A stretch of DNA of 64,000 nt from Bacteroidales bacterium. Its GTDB lineage: Bacteria; Bacteroidota; Bacteroidia; Bacteroidales; F082. Location: NCBI GenBank assembly GCA_023229135.1, contig JALNZT010000011.1:1-64000 (forward strand), in the 5' to 3' direction. Below, piece by piece: positions 49,370 to 58,400 of the stretch (positions within the stretch are counted from its first letter, which is position 1; every line of letters begins with the position of its first letter). Under the pieces are notes generated by a model, which was given only the letters and a program-made list of their open reading frames with translations, was not told the DNA's origin and searched no databases. A program made the translations under genes and the position numbers.

Positions 49370-52300
49370 TTACTCTTTATAATGGATTCTGATTTCTACC
49401 CGGGTTCCTTTCGGTTTTCCATTGTCGTCAACCAGATCAATCACGTTAACGGTATAGATATCCTGGGTATATTGGTTGAGCATATCCAGGCGTTCTTTGG
49501 TGATGAGCATGCCCTGCGATTTGCGCTCGATGCCAGATTCACGCCTGATTTCTGCGGCTCGCGTCCTGCCAATGCCATCGTCTTCTATCACACACAAAAT
49601 ACTATCGCCCTGCAGACTCAACGCAATTTTAAGGTTTCCAATTTCTTTACTATGCATCAGCCCGTGCAGGATGGCATTTTCTACATAAGGCTGTAAAATC
49701 ATCGGAGGAATCTCCATAAAACCGTCATCAATTTCGGGATCAAGCTCAATCGAATAGCTAAACTTTCCATGAAACCGCAAACTTTCTATCTCCACATAGA
49801 GGCGCAAGGCTTGCAGCTCTTCTCGCAATGTAATGGCACTTTCGCGCGAATTGCTAAGCGTGCGGCGCATCAGCTGTGAAAACTTGGACAAATAATGAAT
49901 GGCGTTGTCAATGTCGTTGTTTACCACAAAACTCTGGATGCTGTTGAGTGCGTTAAACAAAAAATGTGGATTCATCTGCAACTGAAGTGCTTTTTGCTCC
50001 AGTTGATACATCTGCTTCTCGAAGGCCAGGTATTTCTTTTCATTAGCGTGCTTACGCCGGATATTGCGCATCCGAATAAAAACCAGGCTATAAATAATGA
50101 AAACCACCAAAACCAACAACCCAATCCTAAACAACCAAGTATGAAACCAGGCCGGCTTAATGATGATGGTCAGGCTGGTGCCTTCGGTATTCCAGTAACC
50201 ATCACTGTTAGAGGCAATCAGCCTAAAACGGTAAGTTCCCGGACTCACTTTGGCATACTCGGCAAAACGTTTATTGGCGTTGCGCTCGATCCAGGCGGTG
50301 TTGTAGTTTTCGAGTGTGTAACGGTATTTGTTTTTTTGCGGATTGGTGAAGTCGAGGGCGGCAAACTCAAAGGCAAAATAATTGTCGTTATAGTTCAAAA
50401 ACAAGCTATCGCCATTGCGTAAGTTGCGTGACTGCAATACATTAAACTTCTTAAACGCAGTGATGCGAACCGGAGGCGGCTCTGTGTTTACCACAATTTC
50501 ATCGGGATAAAAGGCGTTAAAACCATTCATGCCACCAACCAAAATCTCACCATCCGAAGCATAGATGGCTGCATTCAGGTTAAACTCGTTGCTTTGAATG
50601 CCATCGGTAACATCATAATTAGTAAAATTAAGCTGATCGGGATTAAAGCGCGAAAGACCCCAATTGGTGGTCAACCAAACGATTCCATTTTTATCTTCCA
50701 AAACTTCATAGACAACATTATTAGGAAGACCATCTTTTTCGGTAAACACTTTGAACTCAAATGTTTCTGGCTGAAACTTCACCAAACCGCCACCGCGTGT
50801 GCCAATCCAAAAAGCACCTTCTTTGCTTTCGGTGATGGAGAAAAACTTATTGGTAAGCATTTCATCCTGTTGAAACATCTCCTCGGGAATAGTAAATAGC
50901 TCAAAATCATCGGTCTCGACTTTATATTTTAAAAGACCCTGACTTGATGCAAACCAGAGCTGCTTTTTTGAGTCGAGTAAAATATCGTAAATATGCTGTC
51001 CACCTGTTTTTGCGGGCAAATGATAACTTAAAAAAAGTCCGGTTTCTTCGTCAAGAATACCCAAACCATCATCCGTGGCTATCCAAAGATTTCCAGTTGC
51101 ATCTTCCTGTACATCAATTACGTAACCGTTTGGCAAAGAAGCCGTGTTTTTTGGATCTGATTTGTATTGTGTAATTTTCTTTGTTTTGGGATTATAGGCG
51201 TTAAGCCCTTTATTTCGGGTACCGATCCAAATTGTCCCCTTGCGGCTTTTGTAAAGACATCTGATCAGGTTTTCAGTCAGGGTGTTTTGTTTGTCAGGAT
51301 TCATCCTGATAAAGTCGTAACTATTTTCGGCCTTATTAAAAATGCTGATACCGACATCGGTACCAAGCCAAAAAATGCCGGGTTCAACTTCCAAAAATGA
51401 CCATACCGAATTGTTCGAAAGACTGTTTTCATATTGCGGATAATGCCGGTAGGTGCGAAACTTGGCCGCATCCTTGTTCAGCATGTTCAGCCCGTTGAAA
51501 GTTCCAGCCCAAATATTGTCGTTGTTTCCACTATAAATACAGTGTATGCGGTTGTCCGACAAGGAATATGATCTGTTTGGCTCGTTGATATAGCTGCTTA
51601 CTTGTCCGGTTTTAAAATCGAGGTAAAACAAGCCACGCCCGTTTGTGCCGATCCAAAGGCCTTCGCTGGCATCCGCGTTAAGGCTCATAATCTCCACCTT
51701 TTGGTCAAAGCTTTGCAACTCAGGCAAATCAACATAAAAAAAGGCTTTCTTTTCGTTGTTGAAACGTGCCAGACCACTTTTGGTTCCAACCCACATCCTG
51801 TTGTAACTATCAAACGTAATGCTGGTTACATCATTGTCGGGCAAGCTTGTGGAATCAGCTTCAATATGAAAATAACGGTTGAGGCTTTGGGTTTTAATTT
51901 CATAATAAACCAGACCGTAGCTGGTGGCGATCCAGAAATTGTTGCTGCTGTCCTGCTTCACCATATTCATGTAATTGCTGCGCAATGGGTTTCCGTAGTC
52001 GCGACTAAAAATTTGCTCGAAATTATTGGTTGCAGGCCTATATAATGATAAACCACTGGCCGTGCTTATCCACAAGGTACCTTTGTGGTCTTCATAAATA
52101 TGGTTTATCCAATTGTTAGAAAGGCTTGTAGAATCATTTTCATCATTCAAAAAAATTGTGATACGGTTGGTTGATATCTCAAGCAAATTCAGTCCTTCTT
52201 CGGTGCCAATCCACAGCGTATCACCTTTTTGATGGATGCTACTGATGCTTTGGTTGCTCAAGCCATGCTCCTTATTGTATATAAGAAACTCGTAGCCGTC

Positions 52301-52579
52301 GTAACGGTTTAAGCCATCCCAAGTGCCAAACCACATAAAGCCATCGCTGTCCTGCAAAATGCTATTTACGGTGTTTTGGCTCAAGCCTTTTTCGATGCGC
52401 GTGTTTTCTGACATGATGCGGTCAAAATAGAGTGGTGAATCTGTGGACTGTCCAAAGGCCAAATCAACTATACACAACAGCAGAACCGCCATAAAAAACT
52501 TGTTGGCAGCGGACAAAACAACAGAAAAACTAGGCTTTCCAGCTTGTGTTAATTGGCTCTTTTCTTTGTCTTTTTCCAT
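49370..52579 (-). CDS. Beta-propeller sensor histidine kinase (LytS/His_kinase type)
   Basis: A 1069-residue membrane sensor. A signal or anchor segment (about 25-45) precedes two seven-bladed propellers of two-component regulator propeller repeats (about 60-690), recognisable from repeats such as DGFMWFGTWDGLNRYDG, GTLWISTASGLSLY and GIVWLTTNWGLSRF. A Y_Y_Y domain (about 720-790) and one membrane helix (LFRIGLLVLVVFIIYSLVF) follow. The His_kinase domain has the phospho-acceptor in LQMNPHFLFNALNSIQSFV and an N-box PPMILQPYVENAILHGLMH. Unlike hybrid SusR-type sensors it lacks its own receiver and HTH; these are on the adjacent LytTR protein. The ligand is unknown. Confidence 0.92.
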   Translation of the reverse strand: MEKDKEKSQLTQAGKPSFSVVLSAANKFFMAVLLLCIVDLAFGQSTDSPLYFDRIMSENTRIEKGLSQNTVNSILQDSDGFMWFGTWDGLNRYDGYEFLIYNKEHGLSNQSISSIHQKGDTLWIGTEEGLNLLEISTNRITIFLNDENDSTSLSNNWINHIYEDHKGTLWISTASGLSLYRPATNNFEQIFSRDYGNPLRSNYMNMVKQDSSNNFWIATSYGLVYYEIKTQSLNRYFHIEADSTSLPDNDVTSITFDSYNRMWVGTKSGLARFNNEKKAFFYVDLPELQSFDQKVEIMSLNADASEGLWIGTNGRGLFYLDFKTGQVSSYINEPNRSYSLSDNRIHCIYSGNNDNIWAGTFNGLNMLNKDAAKFRTYRHYPQYENSLSNNSVWSFLEVEPGIFWLGTDVGISIFNKAENSYDFIRMNPDKQNTLTENLIRCLYKSRKGTIWIGTRNKGLNAYNPKTKKITQYKSDPKNTASLPNGYVIDVQEDATGNLWIATDDGLGILDEETGLFLSYHLPAKTGGQHIYDILLDSKKQLWFASSQGLLKYKVETDDFELFTIPEEMFQQDEMLTNKFFSITESKEGAFWIGTRGGGLVKFQPETFEFKVFTEKDGLPNNVVYEVLEDKNGIVWLTTNWGLSRFNPDQLNFTNYDVTDGIQSNEFNLNAAIYASDGEILVGGMNGFNAFYPDEIVVNTEPPPVRITAFKKFNVLQSRNLRNGDSLFLNYNDNYFAFEFAALDFTNPQKNKYRYTLENYNTAWIERNANKRFAEYAKVSPGTYRFRLIASNSDGYWNTEGTSLTIIIKPAWFHTWLFRIGLLVLVVFIIYSLVFIRMRNIRRKHANEKKYLAFEKQMYQLEQKALQLQMNPHFLFNALNSIQSFVVNNDIDNAIHYLSKFSQLMRRTLSNSRESAITLREELQALRLYVEIESLRFHGKFSYSIELDPEIDDGFMEIPPMILQPYVENAILHGLMHSKEIGNLKIALSLQGDSILCVIEDDGIGRTRAAEIRRESGIERKSQGMLITKERLDMLNQYTQDIYTVNVIDLVDDNGKPKGTRVEIRIHYKE

Positions 52580-52806
52580 TGCTTATTTTTTCGCTCCATC
52601 TTTTTTATCATCTGCTGTGCAGCCTTCGACTGACTTTTGTAATGCGCTTTCATGTCCTTTTTATGGTCATTTTCGGATTGCTTTTCCAGGTCACGCTCCA
52701 GCTTTTGGTGCGCTTTCACGCCCGATGGCTTAAACATGCCGCATGACGACAGCATGAAAACAGCCAATAAAACCAAAGACAACCACAAAACCAGTTTTTG
52801 ACGCAT
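52549..52806 (-). CDS. Small Lys-rich coiled-coil lipoprotein
   Basis: The start at 52806 gives 85 residues (ATG at 52818 would add four). A lipoprotein signal (LVLLAVFMLSSC) is followed by a Lys/Gln/Glu-rich helix, likely a coiled coil (HQKLERDLEKQSENDHKKDM ... KKMERKNKQWKK). It is not recognised as a named family. The 3' end overlaps the propeller kinase gene by 31 nt, so the two are translationally linked. A TAnnTTTG box (TAGTTTTG) lies upstream on the minus strand at 52840. A role as periplasmic partner of the kinase is a guess from position. Confidence 0.75.
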   Translation of the reverse strand: MRQKLVLWLSLVLLAVFMLSSCGMFKPSGVKAHQKLERDLEKQSENDHKKDMKAHYKSQSKAAQQMIKKMERKNKQWKKTKKRAN

Positions 52807-52839
52807 GCTTTTCAACAAGTTTTAATGCAGACAGGATTA

Positions 52840-52847
52840 CAAAACTA
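52840..52847 (-). promoter_or_regulatory. TAnnTTTG promoter box for the lipoprotein-kinase-LytTR operon
   Basis: The minus strand reads TAGTTTTG 33 nt upstream of the ATG at 52806. No well-placed -33 element was seen. Confidence 0.5.
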
Positions 52848-52956
52848 ACAATTCCTGATGAAGCACTATTCTTTTTTATCACTTGCTGCCTTTGTAATCT
52901 ATTTTTAGTGCGCAGGTCGCGAAATTTCCTTTTCAGCAGATTTGGTCTATTTGATA

Positions 52957-52964
52957 TACTTTTG
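52957..52964 (+). promoter_or_regulatory. TAnnTTTG promoter box for the Rieske-like lipoprotein
   Basis: TACTTTTG lies 52 nt upstream of the start codon at 53017. Confidence 0.5.
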
Positions 52965-53016
52965 TAATCGAATAAGCGTTCAGCATACATTCATTTCATA
53001 AAAAGCTGTCATCCTG

Positions 53017-53469
53017 ATGAACCCACGCCAGATTATTGGACTATTATTTGTTTTGCTTTTACTTATCCAGCCTGGCTGCAGAAAAGAGGAAATTAATCCC
53101 AACGATCCTAAAGCTTATATCAATATTACCATTGACCCCAACAGCACTTTCTATCAGGAACTAAACACCGTAGGAGGCTGGATGTACCTGACTTCCATAC
53201 CACCCAGCCGCGGAATTATCGTGTATCGCTATAACCTCTCAGAATTTTTGGCTTACGACCGTATGCCACCCAACGAACCCAACAATTGCTGCGTTGACGG
53301 CAATTGCACCCGGCTTATCGTAGGCGATTATTTTCCTTTTGCCTACGACGAATGCAACGAAATATCCTACTTGCTATTGAATGGCAGTATTATGGAAGGT
53401 GAAGGCAAATTCCCACTCATCCAGTACAACACTACCTATAACGGCCAGCTGCTGAGGATCTTTAACTAA
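53017..53469 (+). CDS. Rieske-fold-like lipoprotein lacking cluster ligands
   Basis: A 150-residue protein with a lipoprotein signal (LLFVLLLLIQPGC, Cys near 21). The mature part reads like the Bacteroidota Rieske-like lipoproteins: SRGIIVYRYNLSEFLAYDR near the middle, a CVDGNCTRLIVGDYFPFAYD stretch, and a C-terminal PLIQYNTTYNGQLLRIFN. The canonical C-x-H and C-x2-H cluster ligands are absent; the Cys pairs have no His partner. It may therefore be a degenerate member without an iron-sulfur cluster. It is a single gene convergent with ahcY and has a promoter box at 52957. The function is unknown. Confidence 0.75.
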   Translation: MNPRQIIGLLFVLLLLIQPGCRKEEINPNDPKAYINITIDPNSTFYQELNTVGGWMYLTSIPPSRGIIVYRYNLSEFLAYDRMPPNEPNNCCVDGNCTRLIVGDYFPFAYDECNEISYLLLNGSIMEGEGKFPLIQYNTTYNGQLLRIFN

Positions 53470-53501
53470 AAAGCACCTCCTGCCAAGGCAGAAAGTGCTT
53501 T
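53470..53501. terminator. Bidirectional terminator between lipoprotein gene and ahcY
   Basis: AAAGCAC/GTGCTTT outer stem encloses an inner CTGCC/GGCAG stem, giving a two-part hairpin between the convergent genes ending at 53469 and 53525. A/T runs at both ends are short. Confidence 0.65.
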
Positions 53502-53524
53502 ATAAAGTGCTCTAAAAAGAAATC

Positions 53525-54946
53525 TTAATACCTGTAATGGTCTGCTTTATAAGGACCTTCAATCGGAACACCCAAATAATCAGATTGTTCTTTGGTGAGT
53601 TTTGTCAGTTTTACACCAATCTGCGCCAGATGCAGGCGTGCCACCTCTTCGTCGAGGTATTTTGGCAGGCGATAAACGTCAATCTCATATTTGTCTCTAT
53701 TCTTCCACAAATCAATCTGCGCCAAGGTTTGGTTAGTAAATGAGTTGCTCATCACAAAACTCGGATGGCCTGTGGCGCAACCTAAGTTTACCAAACGACC
53801 TTCGGCCAATAAATAAATCGCGTTGCCTGCCGGCATAACATATTTATCAACCTGTGGCTTGATGTTAATATGCTCAATATCTGTTGCTTCGTGGAGGGCA
53901 TCAACCTGAATTTCATTGTCGAAATGACCAATATTGCAAACGATGCTTTGGTCTTTCATCTGACGCATATGTTCCAGTGTAATCACGTCTTTGTTGCCGG
54001 TTGTTGTCACGAAGATATTTCCAATTTTCAGGGCATCTTCGATAGTAGAAACCTCAAAACCTTCCATAGCAGCTTGAAGGGCGCAGATAGGATCAATTTC
54101 GGTAATGATAACCCTTGAGCCATACGATTTCAGGGATTTGGCAGAGCCTTTGCCCACATCGCCGTAGCCCAATACCACACATACTTTTCCGGCCAGCATC
54201 ACGTCAGTAGCGCGTTTGATACCGTCGGCCAGCGATTCGCGGCAGCCATACAGGTTGTCAAATTTCGATTTGGTAACGGAGTCGTTCACATTGATAGCCG
54301 GAACCAACAGTTTGCCGGCTTCTTTCATCTGATAAAGCCTGTGAACACCGGTGGTAGTTTCTTCCGAAACGCCTTTCCAGTCTTTTACAACAGCATGCCA
54401 GTGTTTTGGATTATCCTGATAAGTTTCTTTCAAAATCTTCATCATGGCTTTTATTTCGAGGTTACCTGGCTTGTTATTCAACAGCTCAGGATTTTTCTCA
54501 ATTTCCAAACCTTTGTGAATCATCAGGGTAGCATCGCCGCCATCGTCAACGATAAGGTGTGGGCCTTTGCCGCCTTCAAAAGTAAGCGCTTGCTTGGTGC
54601 TCCACCAATATTCTTCTAAAGTCTCGCCTTTCCAGGCAAATACAGGAACGCCGGTTTCGGCAATGGCTGCCGCCGCATGATCCTGTGTTGAGAAAATATT
54701 ACAACTGGCCCAGCGCACATCAGCACCCAGCTCAACAAGCGTCTCAATCAATACTGCGGTTTGGATAGTCATGTGAAGCGAACCGGTAACCCGAGCACCC
54801 TGAAGCGGCTTTTCTTTGCCGAACTTCTCACGCAGCGACATCAGTCCCGGCATTTCTTTTTCGGCTATCTCAATTTCTTTTCGTCCCCAGGATGCCAGCT
54901 TTAGGTCAGCAATCTTATAAGGTGTCTCTGTCATGGTTATATTCAT
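53525..54946 (-). CDS. ahcY: Adenosylhomocysteinase
   Basis: A 473-residue NAD-dependent enzyme that splits S-adenosylhomocysteine into adenosine and homocysteine. Features are GARVTGSLHMTIQTAVLIE near residue 55, VNDSVTKSKFDNLYGCRESL, the NAD-binding Rossmann motif VCVVLGYGDVGKGSAKSLK (about 255-275), and the C-terminal GPYKADHYRY. The start is ATG at 54946, with a second ATG four codons on. It is divergent from metH, with a promoter at 54989, so both arms of the methyl cycle are driven from one region. Its homocysteine product is the MetH substrate. Confidence 0.96.
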   Translation of the reverse strand: MNITMTETPYKIADLKLASWGRKEIEIAEKEMPGLMSLREKFGKEKPLQGARVTGSLHMTIQTAVLIETLVELGADVRWASCNIFSTQDHAAAAIAETGVPVFAWKGETLEEYWWSTKQALTFEGGKGPHLIVDDGGDATLMIHKGLEIEKNPELLNNKPGNLEIKAMMKILKETYQDNPKHWHAVVKDWKGVSEETTTGVHRLYQMKEAGKLLVPAINVNDSVTKSKFDNLYGCRESLADGIKRATDVMLAGKVCVVLGYGDVGKGSAKSLKSYGSRVIITEIDPICALQAAMEGFEVSTIEDALKIGNIFVTTTGNKDVITLEHMRQMKDQSIVCNIGHFDNEIQVDALHEATDIEHINIKPQVDKYVMPAGNAIYLLAEGRLVNLGCATGHPSFVMSNSFTNQTLAQIDLWKNRDKYEIDVYRLPKYLDEEVARLHLAQIGVKLTKLTKEQSDYLGVPIEGPYKADHYRY

Positions 54947-54988
54947 AACTTTTTGCTAAATAGATTTTTAGATCATTAAAAAGGGCTG

Positions 54989-54996
54989 CAAAATTA
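54989..54996 (-). promoter_or_regulatory. Promoter of ahcY
   Basis: The minus strand reads TAATTTTG with a TTG (plus-strand CAA at 55017-55019) 20 nt upstream, which matches both elements and spacing of Bacteroidota promoters. It is 43 nt upstream of the start codon. Confidence 0.7.
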
Positions 54997-55165
54997 GCAG
55001 TTTTTAGTTAATCTAACAATTTAGCACGCCGCTTTGTTGTACAAATGCCTTTAATAAATTTCTTATTCACTCCTATCTTTTTGATTTTCTGATTTTTATA
55101 TCACTTTATCAAAGTCTCTAATTTAGATTCTTTCCAAATAATTGCATCCAAGCCGAAAAATGAGT

Positions 55166-55173
55166 TATTTTTG
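55166..55173 (+). promoter_or_regulatory. Promoter of the SAM riboswitch-metH transcript
   Basis: TATTTTTG with a TTG at 55142-55144, spaced by 21 nt. It lies about 43 nt upstream of the riboswitch. Confidence 0.7.
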
Positions 55174-55215
55174 CGGCACGTATTTCAAAACTACCCTCCT
55201 CAATTTGGGTTTTTT

Positions 55216-55326
55216 GATTTATCAAGAAGAGTGGAGAGACTAGGCTCAGCGAAACTCTAGCAACCTTCCCCGCGTAGGGAGTGGTGCTAATACCTAAACC
55301 GGCTGAAATCAGCAAGGTGATAATAA
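55216..55326 (+). ncRNA. SAM-I family (S-box) riboswitch upstream of metH
   Basis: The sequence has the S-box layout. P1 is TTATCA (55219-55224) with TGATAA (55318-55323). Conserved stretches are CAAGAAGAGTGGAGAGACT, CGAAACTCTAGCAACC and GGTGCTAATACC, and a short hairpin GCTG-AAAT-CAGC is P4. It differs from the common consensus at a few positions (for example GAGAGA for GAGGGA), and P4 placement leaves SAM-I or the SAM-I/IV variant open. It should bind S-adenosylmethionine and lower metH-metF expression when SAM is plentiful. No obvious terminator follows it, so the switching mechanism is unclear. Confidence 0.85.
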
Positions 55327-55344
55327 ATTAAATGCTTTAAACCC

Positions 55345-55440
55345 ATGCAGCAAGCTGTAATTTCAAAACAAATGTTACTTCTGAACACTTTCGGAAGGCT
55401 TCATGCTGCCCAAATTAATGTACTATGCAAACAAAATTAG
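55345..55440 (+). other. Candidate leader ORF and hairpin between SAM riboswitch and metH
   Basis: A 31-codon frame starts with ATG at 55345 (MQQAVISKQMLLLN...) and stops at 55438-55440, 16 nt inside metH in another frame. GCAGCAAGC (55347-55355) can pair with GCTTCATGCTGC (55398-55409) apart from a 3-nt bulge, closing a large loop ahead of the metH start at 55425. The frame shows no protein family features. It could be a leader peptide, or chance coding on top of the riboswitch's expression platform. Confidence 0.35.
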
Positions 55441-58400
55441 ACCAACTTAAAAACCTCATAAGCAATAAGATACTTGTTCTAGATGGCGCTATGGGCACCA
55501 TGATTCAGGAACACAAACTCGTGGAGAAAGATTTTGCCGGCACGCGATTTGCCAGCCACAGCCATCCGCTTGGCGGAAATAACGACCTGCTTTCGCTTAC
55601 AAAGCCGGAGCTGATTTATCAGATCCATCGCGCGTACTTAGAAGCCGGAGCCGACATCATCGAAACCAATACTTTTAACGCCAACCGTATTTCGCAAGCC
55701 GATTACGGACTGGAAATCGCCGTTTGGGACATGAATTTCGCGTCGGCACAACTTGCCCGAAAAGCTGCCGATGAGTTTACGACCATAAATCCCGACAAAC
55801 CGCGCTTTGTAGCCGGTGCTTTAGGACCTACCAACAAAACCGCTTCCATGTCGCCGGATGTTAACGACCCCGGATTTCGTGCTGTGAGCTTTGACCAACT
55901 GGCCGAAGCTTATCTGGAACAGGCCGAAGCCCTGATGGCTGGCGGCGCTGATGTGCTTTTAGTTGAAACCATTTTTGATACACTCAACGCCAAAGCAGCA
56001 CTTTTCGCGATTGAGCAATTACAGGAAAAGCTAAACCGGAAAATCGGCGTGATGGTTTCCGGAACGATCACCGATGCCAGCGGACGCACCCTTTCCGGCC
56101 AAACCGTGGAAGCTTTTATGCAATCCGTAAAGCATGTCGATCTGCTTAGCATCGGCCTGAACTGCGCCCTGGGAGCAGTAGAAATGCGTCCTTATATTGC
56201 GGAAATGGCTCGAAAAGCCGATGTGCCGGTGAGTGCCTATCCCAATGCCGGACTGCCAAATCAATTTGGCGAATACGACGAAAGTCCGGAAATTATGGCT
56301 GGTCATCTGCACGACTTTGTGCATCACGGCTTCGTTAATATAATAGGTGGCTGCTGTGGCACTACTCCCGATCATATTCGCGCCTTTTCAAGAATCGCTG
56401 AAAAGGCTAAAACAAGGCTGATTCCTGAGAAGCAGACAGAAACGGTTTTCAGCGGATTGGAAATCCTGAAAGTGAGCCGCGAAAAGAATTTCGTAAACAT
56501 TGGCGAACGCACCAATGTAAGCGGTTCCAAGCGGTTTGCACGGCTTATCCGTGATAAAAAATACGAGAAAGCGCTCAGCATTGCCCTGGAACAAGTGGAA
56601 GGTGGTGCGCAAATCCTGGATGTAAATATGGACGACGGCCTGCTGGATGCCAAAACAGAAATGGTGAAATTTCTGAACCTTGTGATGGTTGATCCTGATA
56701 TTGCCCGCCTGCCGATAATGATTGACTCATCACGCTGGGAAGTGCTCGAAGCCGGACTCAAATGCGTGCAGGGAAAAACTATCGTCAATTCCATCAGCCT
56801 CAAAGAAGGTGAGGCAGTGTTTAAAGAGCAGGCCAAAAAAATCAAACAATATGGCGCAGCAGCTGTGGTGATGGCTTTTGACGAAGAAGGCCAGGCCGCC
56901 AACTTCGACAGAAAAATAAGTATTTGTCAGCGCGCCTACCGCATACTGACCGAGGAAGTTGGTTTCGCAGCCTCCAATATTATCTTCGACCCGAATATTT
57001 TGGCCATCGGTACCGGTATTGAAGAGCACAACAACTACGCGGTGGATTTTATGAATGCCACACGCTGGATCAAAGAAAACCTGCCGTATGCCAAGGTAAG
57101 CGGCGGCGTGAGCAATCTGTCTTTTGCTTTTCGCGGAAACGATATCGTACGCGAAGCCATTCATGCAGTTTTTCTATATCACGCCATAAAAGCCGGTATG
57201 GACATGGGCATTGTAAACCCAGGAATGTTGCAGATTTACGATGAGATAGATTCTGACTTACTGAAACTTACCGAAGACCTGGTGCTCAACCGCCGCAAAG
57301 ATGCCACCGAACGCTTGCTGGTTTTTGCTGACCAAATTCAAAATACAGAAGCCAAAGCCGAAAAGATTGACGCCTGGCGCGAACTGTCATTGCACGAACG
57401 CATTAAACACGCTATGGTTAAAGGCATTGTAGAACATATTGAAGCAGATACCTTAGCCATCAGACCCGATTTCCGCAGAGCACTTGATGTAATTGAAGGG
57501 CCGCTGATGGACGGCATGGGAATAGTTGGCGAGCTTTTTGGCAGCGGGAAAATGTTCCTTCCACAGGTAGTGAAAAGTGCCCGCGTGATGAAAAAAGCCG
57601 TTGCCGTGTTGCTTCCCTTTATCGAGGCTGAAAAAGAACTCGGGAGCTCCAGCTCAGCAGGAAAAATACTGCTGGCCACCGTGAAAGGCGATGTACACGA
57701 CATTGGAAAAAATATCGTGGGCGTGGTGCTGGGCTGCAACAACTACGAAGTGATTGATCTGGGCGTGATGGTGCCCTGCGAAAAAATCCTGCAAACAGCT
57801 ATCAAAGAGAAGGTTGACATCATCGGCCTGAGCGGATTGATTACACCTTCGCTGGAAGAAATGGTGCATATAGCCAGCGAGATGGAACGTCAAAACATCA
57901 AAATTCCGTTGCTGATTGGCGGAGCAACGACTTCGGAAATTCATACCGCAGTAAAAATTGCGCCGGCCTACAGTCAGCCAGTTGTGCATGTGCGTGATGC
58001 CTCCAAAGTAACACAGGTGATTGGAAGCTTGCTGGCAGAAACCGAAAAATATGACATCTATTTTGCCGGCATTTGCGACCGTTATGAAATGTTGCGCAAC
58101 AAATACAAACGTTCGCAGACGAAAGAAGTGTTTATAAGCCTCAATGAAGCCCGCGAAAACCGCTTTAAAGGAGATTTTTCGCCTGAAAAAATTTATCACC
58201 CAAAACAAACTGGGCTGCGTGTTTTTGAAAATGTTGACCTAAATGAGCTTTTGCCCTTCATCGACTGGACTTTCTTCTTCCATTCGTGGCGCCTCAATGG
58301 CAAGTATCCACAGATTTTTGAAGATCCCATAAAAGGCGCAGAGGCCAAAAAATTGTACGACGACGCCCTGGAAATGCTGGAACATATCAAAAACAATAAG

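Noticed and set aside
55216..55326. Considered as an ordinary intergenic hairpin cluster
   Set aside because: The conserved S-box stretches and P1 pairing, together with metH downstream, make the SAM riboswitch call much stronger.
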